Source: Acidimicrobiia bacterium
Lineage (GTDB): Bacteria > Actinomycetota > Acidimicrobiia > IMCC26256 > BP-133
Length of the DNA: 18,298 nt
Direction: 5' to 3'
Assembly (NCBI GenBank): GCA_025923175.1
Contig: JAICGL010000015.1
Span: forward strand, 1 to 18,298
Part shown: positions 7,355 to 14,935 of the stretch, in pieces
Position numbering within the stretch: position 1 is the stretch's first letter
Layout of the letters: every line of letters starts with the position of its first letter
Program-made: the position numbers and the translations under genes
The notes under the pieces: model-generated
The model's database searches: none
Seen by the model: the letters and a program-made list of their open reading frames with translations, nothing else
Told to the model about the DNA's origin: nothing

Positions 7355-8569
7355 ATGGCCGTCGACGAACCGATGCCGGAGATCATCATCTCCGACCCCG
7401 ACGTGGTCGACCGCATGGTGGGCTTCGGGGCGGAGACGCTGCGCCGCTGCTACCAGTGCGGTACCTGCTCGGTGGTCTGCCCCCGCACGCCGCTCGAGGA
7501 TGCCTTCCCCCGCAAGGAGATGGTGTGGGCGCAGTGGGGGCTGGTCGATCGCCTGGCGGCCAACGCGGACGCCTGGCTGTGCTACCAGTGCAACGACTGC
7601 ATCACACACTGTCCGGTTGATGCCCGACCCGGCGACGTCATGGCCGCCAGCCGGGACCTGCAGATTCAGACCTATGCCGTGCCACAGTTCATGGCCCGGA
7701 TCCCCAACGAGCGCCGCTATTTGGCGCTGGCCATCCTCATTCCCGCCGCGATCGTCGGCCTGATGCTGCTGCTGGCCAGGGTCGTCTTCGGTGACGGCAT
7801 CGGGGTGCCCGAGGGCGACATCCTCTTCGAGCACTTCATCGGCCACGGCTGGTTGGACGCGGTCACGCTCACGCTCGTCGGGGCGGTCGGGGTCGCCGCC
7901 GTCCTCGGCCTGCGCAAGTTCTGGGCCGCCCTCGGCTCGACCGTCCCGGCCGGTACCGACCGTCAACCGCTCGTCCCGGCACTGACCGGCACCGCCGGCG
8001 AGGTCCTCACCCACGAAGGCTTCGACGACTGCACCACCAGCCATGTGCGGCGCGGCTCGCACATGGCCATGTTCTACGGGTTCCTGGGGCTGATCGCGGC
8101 CACCACCGGCGCCGCTCTCTACACCGAGATCTTTCCCATCCTCGGGATCGAATGGCACGACAACGAGCTCTCCCTTCCCATCTGGGATCCGGTCAAGATC
8201 GTGGGGAATCTCGGCGGGATCGCCTTGCTCGTCGGCCTGGCCCAGACGCTTTCCCTGCGGCGGCGACGCCCGTTGGTGTCAGGGAAGTCGTCCTACTCGG
8301 ACTGGTTCTTCTCCGGCCTGCTGGCCCTCACCGCGCTGTCCGGGTTCGCCACCGAGATCTTGCGGTACGCCGGGGTACGGATTGCCTATCCGGCCTACGC
8401 CGTCCACCTGATCTTCGTGTTCGGCCTGTTCGCCTACTTCCCGTTCTCCAAGTTCTCCCACGCCATGTACCGCCCGGCTGCTCTGGCCTTCGCCCGCCAG
8501 ATCGGGAGAAGGAAGCCGTCGATGACGGTCGCGGGTCAGCCTCGCGATCGTGAAGTCGTATCCGCCTGA
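7355..8569 (+). CDS. HdrC/QmoC-like iron-sulfur and cytochrome b membrane protein
   Basis: This 404-residue protein fuses an HdrC-like ferredoxin domain to a membrane cytochrome b domain, as in QmoC. Two [4Fe-4S] motifs are complete: C32-x2-C35-x2-C38-x3-C42-P (CYQCGTCSVVCP) and C76-x2-C79-x2-C82-x3-C86-P (CYQCNDCITHCP). About six hydrophobic segments follow from residue 122, with histidines near helix ends (RGSHMAMFYG; YAVHLIFVFG; FSKFSHAMY) that could bind haem b. QmoC and HdrE relatives pass electrons between soluble Fe-S partners and (mena)quinone. Neither HdrA nor HdrB/QmoA/QmoB is present here. Position at the head of the Fhs-FolD-formate dehydrogenase operon suggests a quinone link for C1 oxidation or reduction, which is inference. 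ATG at 7355 follows TAGGAAG. The next gene begins 19 bases after its stop. Confidence 0.86.
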   Translation: MAVDEPMPEIIISDPDVVDRMVGFGAETLRRCYQCGTCSVVCPRTPLEDAFPRKEMVWAQWGLVDRLAANADAWLCYQCNDCITHCPVDARPGDVMAASRDLQIQTYAVPQFMARIPNERRYLALAILIPAAIVGLMLLLARVVFGDGIGVPEGDILFEHFIGHGWLDAVTLTLVGAVGVAAVLGLRKFWAALGSTVPAGTDRQPLVPALTGTAGEVLTHEGFDDCTTSHVRRGSHMAMFYGFLGLIAATTGAALYTEIFPILGIEWHDNELSLPIWDPVKIVGNLGGIALLVGLAQTLSLRRRRPLVSGKSSYSDWFFSGLLALTALSGFATEILRYAGVRIAYPAYAVHLIFVFGLFAYFPFSKFSHAMYRPAALAFARQIGRRKPSMTVAGQPRDREVVSA

Positions 8570-8588
8570 CTGACTGGAGAGAACCACC

Positions 8589-10286
8589 ATGTCCTTCCCT
8601 TCAGACCTCGAGATCGCCAAAGGCGCTCAGTTAAGGCCGCTTGGCGACATCGCGGCGGAGATGGGCCTCCGGGAAGGCCTGCTCGAGCGCTACGGCGACA
8701 ACGTGGCCAAGATCAAACTCGAAGCGATCGAGGAGCTCGCCGACCGGCCCCGGGCAAGGTACGTGGTCGTCAGCGCGATCACGCCGACGCCCCTGGGAGA
8801 GGGCAAGACGACGACCACGGTCGGGCTGGGGCAGGCGTTCCGCCACATCGGGAAGCGGGCGACGATCGCCATCCGCCAGCCGTCCATGGGGCCGACGTTC
8901 GGCATCAAAGGCGGCGCGGCCGGCGGCGGGTACAGCCAGGTGGTGCCGATGGAGACCTTCAACCTCCATCTGACCGGTGACATGCACGCCGTCACCGCCG
9001 CCCACAACATGCTGGCGGCGATGCTCGACAACCACCTCCACCAGGGCAACGCGCTCGGGATCGACCTCCACAACATCACGTGGCGGCGGGTGCTGGACGT
9101 GAACGACCGGGCCCTGCGCAACATCACGATCGGCCTGGGCTCCCGGGACGACGGGATACCCCGCCAGACCGGCTTCGACATCACCGCCGCGTCGGAGGTC
9201 ATGGCGGTCCTGGCCCTGTCGAATTCCCTCCAGGACCTCCGCCAGCGGCTCGGGCGCATCGTGGTCGGGTACACCAAGCAGGGTGAGCCGGTTTCGGCCG
9301 AGGACCTCAAGGCGGCCGGTGCGATGACCGTGATCATGCGGGAAGCCATCAAACCGAACCTCCTCCAGACACTGGAGAACACGCCCGCCATCGTCCATGC
9401 CGGGCCGTTCGGGAACATCGCCCACGGCAACTCTTCGGTGGTGGCCGACCTCATCGGCATCCACACCACCGACTTCCTGATCACCGAGGCCGGTTTCGGC
9501 GCCGACATCGGCGCTGAGAAGTTCTTCAACATCAAGTGCCGGGCGTCGGGGCTCCGTCCCGACGCCGCGGTTCTCGTCACCACGGTCCGGGCTCTGAAGG
9601 CCCACTCCGGCCAGCACAAGATCGTCGCCGGCCGGCCCCTCCCCGAGGAGCTCCTGGCGGAGAATCCCGACGAGGTCCACCTCGGCGCGGCGAACCTCGA
9701 GAAGCAGATCGAGAACCTCTCCCTGCACGGCGTCAGCCCGGTGGTGGCGATCAACGCCTTCCCCACCGACCACGCGTCAGAGCACCAGGCGATCGCCGAG
9801 ATCGCGACGCGCTGTGGAGCCCGCTCGGCGGTCAGCAACCACTTCTCGCAGGGAGGCAAGGGCGGCGCGGAGCTGGCGGAGGCCGTGGCCGAGGCCGCTG
9901 AGGAGCCGACGAACTTCAAGTTCCTCTATCCCGACGAGGCCTCGCTGCGGGAGAAGATCGAGACGATCGCCAAGAAGGTGTACGGCGCCGACGACGTCAA
10001 GTACGAGCCGGCCGCCAGTCGTCAGATCGACAACTACGAGCGCATCGGCTTCGGCAAGCTGCCGATCTGCGTCGCCAAGACGCACCTCTCCATCTCGTCC
10101 GATCCGAAGTTGAGGGGTGCGCCCCGAGGGTGGGTGCTCCCCGTGCGTGAGGTGCGGGCGTCGGTGGGCGCAGGGTTCATCTACCCGATCTGCGGCGAGA
10201 TGCGGACCATGCCCGGCCTCCCCTCCCACCCGGCCGCCGAGCTGATCGACATCGATGAGAACGGGGAGATCGTGGGGCTGTCGTGA
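8589..10286 (+). CDS. fhs: Formate-tetrahydrofolate ligase
   Basis: This 565-residue enzyme matches the usual length of formyl-THF synthetase. It shows the P-loop TPLGEGKTT (67-75), the family block QPSMGPTFGIKGGAAGGGYS (97-116) and conserved segments through the chain (FGNIAHGNSS, EAGFGADIGAEKF, FSQGGKGG). It catalyses formate + ATP + THF to 10-formyl-THF + ADP + phosphate in the cytosol, and runs in reverse to make ATP when C1 units are oxidised. The ATG at 8589 has GGAGAG just upstream. The stop overlaps the folD start by four bases (GTGA), so the two are translationally coupled. Together with FolD and the formate dehydrogenase it forms the folate-linked methyl/formyl branch of C1 metabolism. 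The nucleotide- and substrate-site motifs look intact. Confidence 0.97.
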   Translation: MSFPSDLEIAKGAQLRPLGDIAAEMGLREGLLERYGDNVAKIKLEAIEELADRPRARYVVVSAITPTPLGEGKTTTTVGLGQAFRHIGKRATIAIRQPSMGPTFGIKGGAAGGGYSQVVPMETFNLHLTGDMHAVTAAHNMLAAMLDNHLHQGNALGIDLHNITWRRVLDVNDRALRNITIGLGSRDDGIPRQTGFDITAASEVMAVLALSNSLQDLRQRLGRIVVGYTKQGEPVSAEDLKAAGAMTVIMREAIKPNLLQTLENTPAIVHAGPFGNIAHGNSSVVADLIGIHTTDFLITEAGFGADIGAEKFFNIKCRASGLRPDAAVLVTTVRALKAHSGQHKIVAGRPLPEELLAENPDEVHLGAANLEKQIENLSLHGVSPVVAINAFPTDHASEHQAIAEIATRCGARSAVSNHFSQGGKGGAELAEAVAEAAEEPTNFKFLYPDEASLREKIETIAKKVYGADDVKYEPAASRQIDNYERIGFGKLPICVAKTHLSISSDPKLRGAPRGWVLPVREVRASVGAGFIYPICGEMRTMPGLPSHPAAELIDIDENGEIVGLS

Positions 10287-11212
10287 CCGCCACGGTGATC
10301 GACGGGCGCAAGGTCGCGGATGGGTTGACGTCCCGGATCGCCAGTGCGGTGGCCGACGCCCGGGACGCCGGAACAATTCCGGGCCTGGCCACGGTGCTCG
10401 TGGGCGACGACTACGCCTCCTCCGTGTACGAGCGCCGTCTCCGGAAGCTGGCTGATGCAGTGGGTTGCCGGTTCGTGAGCGAACGGGCGCCCGCCGATAT
10501 CGAACTCGCCGATGCCCTGGCCACGGTGGGCAAGCTGAACGCCGACCCGCGGATCTCGGGCATTCTGATCATGCGGCCCCTGCCACCCCACATTCCCGAG
10601 GTGGAGCTGTACCGGATCCTCGATCCCGCCAAGGACATCGAGGCGGTCCACGCCGTGAACGCCGGCCTCCTCGCCCAGGGGCTTCCGCATTTCGTCCCGT
10701 CGACGCCGGCGGCCTGCTTCTACCTGCTCGACTGGTACTGCCGGCACATCGATTGCGACCCGGCCACGTTCTATGACGGCAAGACGGTCGTCATTGTCGG
10801 CCGCTCCAACAACGTCGGGAAACTCGCCCTGTGGCTCGCCCTGGGTCGCAATGCGACCGTCGTGTCCTGCGACAAGCACACCTCAGACGCCGGGATGCTG
10901 GCGCACTTCACCCGGCAGGCGGACATCCTGATCGTGGCCGCAGGTGTGCCGGGCCTCATCACGGGGGACATGGTCAAGGACGGGGTGGTCGCCATCGACG
11001 TGGGGATCAACGCCGTCACCAACCCGACTACCGGTAAGACACAGCTCGTCGGCGACATCGATACTGAAGCGGTGGCGGAGCGGGCCGAGGCAGTGACGCC
11101 CGTCCCCGGCGGCGTGGGGCCCCTCACCGACGTGTGGCTGGTGCACAACGCCGTCCGGGCAGCCACGGCACTGAACCCCGATCTGCCTCACTCACCCTGG
11201 CTCGCACCGTGA
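10283..11212 (+). CDS. folD: FolD-family protein with altered cyclohydrolase residues
   Basis: This 309-residue protein has the FolD fold: VLVGDDYASSVY near the N-terminus, the NAD(P) motif GRSNNVGK, and the C-terminal block PVPGGVGPLTD. FolD normally oxidises 5,10-methylene-THF to methenyl-THF and hydrolyses that to 10-formyl-THF. The family Tyr is present (Y49), but the essential cyclohydrolase Lys (human K56, E. coli K54) aligns with Leu53, the partner Gln of the (V/I)QLPLP motif with Met97 (ILIMRPLP), and the Asp of KDVDG with Glu120 (KDIEA). Dehydrogenase activity may remain. NADP-site wording also departs from the usual VGKP (VGKLA). GTG at 10283 overlaps the fhs stop. The gene ends 19 bases before fdhA. 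It could be a dehydrogenase-only enzyme or a divergent FolD using another catalytic arrangement. Confidence 0.9.
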   Translation: MTATVIDGRKVADGLTSRIASAVADARDAGTIPGLATVLVGDDYASSVYERRLRKLADAVGCRFVSERAPADIELADALATVGKLNADPRISGILIMRPLPPHIPEVELYRILDPAKDIEAVHAVNAGLLAQGLPHFVPSTPAACFYLLDWYCRHIDCDPATFYDGKTVVIVGRSNNVGKLALWLALGRNATVVSCDKHTSDAGMLAHFTRQADILIVAAGVPGLITGDMVKDGVVAIDVGINAVTNPTTGKTQLVGDIDTEAVAERAEAVTPVPGGVGPLTDVWLVHNAVRAATALNPDLPHSPWLAP

Positions 11213-11217
11213 AGAAC

Positions 11218-11225
11218 AAGGAGGG
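11218..11225 (+). promoter_or_regulatory. Strong ribosome binding site fixing the fdhA start
   Basis: AAGGAGGG lies seven bases before the GTG at 11232, in the 19-base gap after folD. It is the best Shine-Dalgarno match in the operon. It shows that fdhA really begins here, without the N-terminal [4Fe-4S] domain that formate dehydrogenases normally carry. Confidence 0.75.
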
Positions 11226-11231
11226 CATCCG

Positions 11232-13160
11232 GTGGATGCAACGTTTCGTGAACGGCTGACGCAGCCGCTCGTCCGGCAGGGAGGTCGGTTGGAACCGGCG
11301 ACCTGGGACGAGGCCCTTGATGCGGCGGCAACGGGTTTCCGCCGGGCTGTGGAGACGGGCGGCCCCAATGCGGTCGGGATGTTCTCGTGCTCCAAGGCCA
11401 CCAACGAGGTCAACTTCATGGCCCAGAAGTTCATGCGGGTGGCCATCGGCACGAACAACATCGACTCCTGTAACCGCACCTGACACGCTCCCAGCGTCGT
11501 CGGTCTGGCGACAGTGTTCGGGGCAGGTGGTGGTACAAGCTCCTACAAGGAGATCGAGGACGCCGACGTGGTCGTCCTCTGGGGTTCCAACGCCCGGGAG
11601 ACCCATCCGATCTTTTTCCATCACGTCATCCAGGCCAAGCGCCGAGGGGCGAAGCTGTTCGTGGCCGACCCCCGGGTGACGTCCACGGCCCGTTTCGCCG
11701 ACGCCCACCTTCCCCTGCGGGTCGGCACCGACATCGCCCTGGCCCACGCCGTGGCCCGGGAGATTCTCGCCGCCGGACTGGAGAACCGCCGCTTCATCGA
11801 GGGTGCGACCACCGGCTTCGAGGAGTTCGCCGCCTGCGTGGATGAGTGGACCCTGCCCCGGGCTGAAGCCGAGACCGGAGTCCCGGCCGAGCTGATCCGG
11901 GAGCTGGCCCATGCCTACGGCCGGGCGGACCGGGCCCAGCTGTGCTGGACGCTGGGAATCACCGAGCACCACAACGCCGTCGACAATGTGCTGTCGCTCA
12001 TCAACCTGGCGCTGCTCTGCGGGCACGTGGGCCGCTACGGCGCCGGCCTCAATCCGCTGCGGGGCCAGAACAACGTCCAGGGCGGCGGCGACATGGGAGC
12101 CATCCCCAACCGTCTTCCCGGCTTCGCCGACATCCTCGACCCGGAGCACCGGGCGCGTTTCGACACTGCCTGGGGCAGCTCGATCCCGCCGGCCTACGGC
12201 TGGCATCTCACCCAGATGTTCGAGGCCATGGGCCGCGGCGACCTTCGGGCGCTGTACGTGCTGGGCGAGAACCCGGCCCAGTCCGAGGCCGACGTGGGCC
12301 ACGCCATCTCCCTCCTCGAGGGCCTCGACCATCTCGTCGTCCAGGACATCTTCATGACCAAGACGGCGGAGCTGGCCGATGTCGTCCTGCCCGCCAGTGC
12401 GGCGTGGTGCGAGGCCGAGGGGACAGCCACGAACTCGGAGCGCCGGGTCCAGCGGGTGCGCAAGGCGCTGGAGCCGCCGGAAGGAGCGCGCGACGACATC
12501 GAGATCATCCTGGAGATCGCGGCGCGCCTGGGCCACGAGTGGAAGTACGCCGACGCCGAGGCCATCTGGGACGAGCTCCGCTCGCTCTCCCCCTTGCATG
12601 CCGGCATGAGCTACCGCCGCCTGGAGGAGCTGGGCGGCATCCAGTGGCCGTGCTACTCCGAGGACCGGCTCGAGCCGTCGTTCCTCCACGGCCGGCTCTG
12701 GGAGGAGGACCCGGAGAAGCGGGGCCGCCCTGCGCCGTTCTCGGCCGTGAGCCACGAACTCCCGGTCGAGTCGCTGAGCGAGGAGTACCCGCTGCGGCTC
12801 ACCACCGGGCGCCGGCTCGACTCCTACAACACCGGGGTCCAGTCAGGCGGCTACGCCTCGCCTCTCCGGCGCCAGGAGACGGTCGACATGAGCCCGGCCG
12901 ACGCCGCCGCTCTCGGGGCGGTGGACGGGACCCTCGTTCGGGTCACGTCCCGGCGGGGGTCGGTGGTCGCTCCGGCCCGCGTCGATCCGGGGCTGCCGAC
13001 CGGCCTCGTGTTCATGACCCTGCACTTCCCGGACGAGGTGGACATCAACCAGCTCACCATCGAGGCCACCGATCCCAAGTCGGGCACAGCCGAGTTCAAG
13101 GCGGCGGCGGTACGGGTGGAGATCGAGCCGCAGCAACCGGCGGCGGGGCTGGCCTCTTGA
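11232..13160 (+). CDS. fdhA: Formate dehydrogenase catalytic subunit, selenocysteine, lacking its N-terminal Fe-S domain
   Basis: Read through the in-frame TGA at 11481-11483, this is a 642-residue molybdo/tungsto-enzyme with Sec84 followed by His85 (SCNRT-U-HAPSVVGL), matching the Sec-His pair at the active site of E. coli FdhF. It should oxidise formate to CO2, or reduce CO2, at a bis-MGD metal centre. Other family blocks are ADVVVLWGSNARETHP, LFVADPRVTS, GLNPLRGQNNVQGGGDMG and the C-terminal cofactor domain (PLRLTTGRRLDSYNTG to FPDEVDINQLTIEATDPKSG). The usual N-terminal C-x2-C-x3-C...C cluster domain is absent: the protein starts at FRERLTQPLVRQ, which follows that domain in relatives. 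The missing segment is at the end of the 14932-15804 gene. The GTG start has a strong ribosome site. The stop overlaps the next start. Selenocysteine genes (selA, selB, selC) are not in the window. Confidence 0.93.
11481..11483 (+). other. TGA codon read as selenocysteine (Sec84 of FdhA)
   Basis: The TGA interrupts a single frame that is otherwise continuous from 11232 to 13160. Family residues lie directly on both sides: SCNRT before and HAPSVVGL after. In formate dehydrogenases this exact position is Sec or Cys, always followed by His. Neither a frameshift nor a missing base is needed to join the halves, so recoding is far likelier than a pseudogene. Confidence 0.93.
11484..11516 (+). promoter_or_regulatory. 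Bacterial SECIS hairpin directing UGA recoding
   Basis: Directly after the TGA the RNA can fold: GUCG (11496-11499) pairs with CGAC (11509-11512), U11500 is bulged, C11501 pairs with G11508, and the loop is GGUCUG (11502-11507). CAC at 11484-11486 can also pair with GUG at 11514-11516. The loop sequence GGUCUG and its distance from the UGA (22nd to 27th base counting from the U) match E. coli fdhF as I recall it, where the loop guanine/uracil and a bulged U are bound by SelB. Pairing was assessed by eye. Confidence 0.7.
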
Positions 13161-14935
13161 GGTCAGACCTTCGCTTCCGGGGCGAGACGCCGAGCTCGGC
13201 CGAGGTGGCCGCCCTCGACGCCCTGCTCGAGCGCGCCGTCCCCGGCCCGGGAAGCCGCCACCTGCTGCTGCCCGCCCTCCACGCTGTGCACGACGTGACC
13301 GGCTGGCTCAGCCCCGGCGGCCTGGACGAGATCTGCCGGCGACTCGGGGTGGCCCCTGCTGAGGCCTTCGGGGTGGCGTCCTTCTACGGGCTCTTCTCGA
13401 TGGAGCCCCGCCCGGCACGAGTGGTACACGTGTGCGTCGACCTGGCCTGCCGCATGGCGGGTTCGAGCGACGTCGTCGCCGGGCTGCCGGCCCACGGAGC
13501 TTCGCCCGACGCCACCTGGGAAGAGAGCCCGTGCCTGGGGTTGTGCGAGCGGGCTCCGGCGGCGCTTTCGGTGAACTACGGGGAGAAGCGGGAGGAAGCC
13601 GTGCTCGCCCCGGCGACGACCGCCTCCGTTGTCGAAGCCCTGGGAGGCGCCGCACCATCTGACGAACAGCCGGTGGCGGCCGCCGTTCCGCAACTGGGAG
13701 ATCCGGAGCTCGTGCTCCTGCGCCGGGTGGGAGTGGTGGATCCCGTCAGCCTGGACGACTACCGGGCACATGGCGGCTACACGGCGCTGCGCCAGGCCCT
13801 CGCCCTGGGCCCGGCGGGAGTGATCCGAGAGGTGACCGACTCCAAGCTCGTCGGCCGGGGCGGTGCGGCCTTCCCGGCAGGGCGGAAGTGGGCGGCGGTG
13901 GCGGCCCAACCCGTCCGCCCTCACTACCTGGTGTGCAACGCCGACGAGTCCGAACCGGGGACGTTCAAGGACAGGGTCCTCTTGGAGGGTGACCCCTTCG
14001 CCGTGCTCGAGGCCATGACTATCGCCGGCTGGGCGACAGGCTGCGAACGGGGCTACGTGTATCTGCGGGGTGAGTACCCCCGGGCGCTCAACACCCTGGA
14101 GCGCGCCATCGCCGCTGCCTACGACCGCGGCTTCCTCGGCCCCGACGTGATGGGGAACGGGTTCACCTTCGATGTCGAGATCCGCCGCGGGGCGGGCGCC
14201 TACATCTGCGGCGAAGAGACCGCCATCTTCAACTCCATCGAAGGTTTCCGGGGCGAACCCCGCAACAAGCCGCCGTTCCCAGTCGAGGTGGGGCTCTTCG
14301 GCAAACCCACCGTGGTCAACAACGTGGAGACCCTGGTCAACGTCCTGCCCATTCTGGAACGGGGCGGGGCCGCCTACGCCGCCATCGGCACAGAGCGCTC
14401 CACCGGCACCAAGCTGTTCGCCGTCTCCGGGGCCGTGCGCTCGCCGGGCGTGTTTGAGGTGCCCTTCGGGGCCACCCTGGCCGAGCTTCTGGAACTGGCC
14501 GGCGGCCTTCCTCAGGGCCGGGCGCTCCAGGGCGTCCTGCTCGGTGGAGCGGCCGGCGCATTCGTGGCCCCTGACGGCCTCGACGTGCCCCTCACCTTCG
14601 AAGGGGCTGCGGCCGCCGGCTCCACGCTCGGGTCGGGCGTGGTCATGGTGGTCGACGACTCCGTCGAGATGGCCGGCTTCCTGTTGCGCATCGCCGCCTT
14701 CTTCAGGGACGAGTCGTGCGGGCAGTGTGTGCCCTGCCGGGTCGGGACCGTGCGCCAAGAGGAAATCCTCGAGCGCCTGGCCGCCGGCAAGCCGCTCGGT
14801 AGCCAATCCGACGAGCTCGCCCTCCTGGCGGACGTCGCCGCCGTCATGAAGGACGCCTCCATCTGCGGCCTGGGTCAGACCGCCGCTTCAGCCATCGACT
14901 CCGCCCTCAAGCGCCTCGAGGTATTTCCGGCATGA
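13157..14935 (+). CDS. Fused NuoE-NuoF-type formate dehydrogenase diaphorase subunit
   Basis: This 592-residue protein joins two complex I-type modules. Residues about 20-165 are NuoE/FdsG-like thioredoxin-fold with a 2Fe-2S set, C93-x4-C98 and C126-x3-C130. From about 190 it is NuoF/FdsB-like: GRGGAAFPAGRKW for NADH/FMN, CNADESEPGTFKDR for FMN, GAGAYICGEETAIFNSIEG, and a C-terminal [4Fe-4S] set C521-x2-C524-x2-C527 plus C570. It should pass electrons from the formate dehydrogenase Fe-S chain to NAD+ (or back) through FMN. No extra ferredoxin domain follows, unlike HydB-type bifurcating subunits, so simple NAD-linked FDH is favoured. The start is TTG at 13157, overlapping the fdhA stop (TTGA). 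No ATG exists before the domain, and GTG at 13205 is the alternative. ATGA overlap links it to the next gene. Confidence 0.93.
   Translation: MRSDLRFRGETPSSAEVAALDALLERAVPGPGSRHLLLPALHAVHDVTGWLSPGGLDEICRRLGVAPAEAFGVASFYGLFSMEPRPARVVHVCVDLACRMAGSSDVVAGLPAHGASPDATWEESPCLGLCERAPAALSVNYGEKREEAVLAPATTASVVEALGGAAPSDEQPVAAAVPQLGDPELVLLRRVGVVDPVSLDDYRAHGGYTALRQALALGPAGVIREVTDSKLVGRGGAAFPAGRKWAAVAAQPVRPHYLVCNADESEPGTFKDRVLLEGDPFAVLEAMTIAGWATGCERGYVYLRGEYPRALNTLERAIAAAYDRGFLGPDVMGNGFTFDVEIRRGAGAYICGEETAIFNSIEGFRGEPRNKPPFPVEVGLFGKPTVVNNVETLVNVLPILERGGAAYAAIGTERSTGTKLFAVSGAVRSPGVFEVPFGATLAELLELAGGLPQGRALQGVLLGGAAGAFVAPDGLDVPLTFEGAAAAGSTLGSGVVMVVDDSVEMAGFLLRIAAFFRDESCGQCVPCRVGTVRQEEILERLAAGKPLGSQSDELALLADVAAVMKDASICGLGQTAASAIDSALKRLEVFPA

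Noticed and set aside
11942..13156. Long N-terminal extension in frame with the NuoE-NuoF fusion
   Set aside because: It is an Arg/Pro/Gly-rich shadow of fdhA in another frame. NuoE-like sequence begins only after the TTG at 13157.
11232..13160. fdhA as a pseudogene broken by a nonsense codon
   Set aside because: The TGA is exactly at the Sec position, both sides are conserved in the same frame, and a SECIS-like hairpin follows.
13157..14935. Electron-bifurcating HydB-like subunit
   Set aside because: The chain ends after the NuoF [4Fe-4S] motif and lacks the C-terminal two-[4Fe-4S] ferredoxin domain usual in those enzymes.
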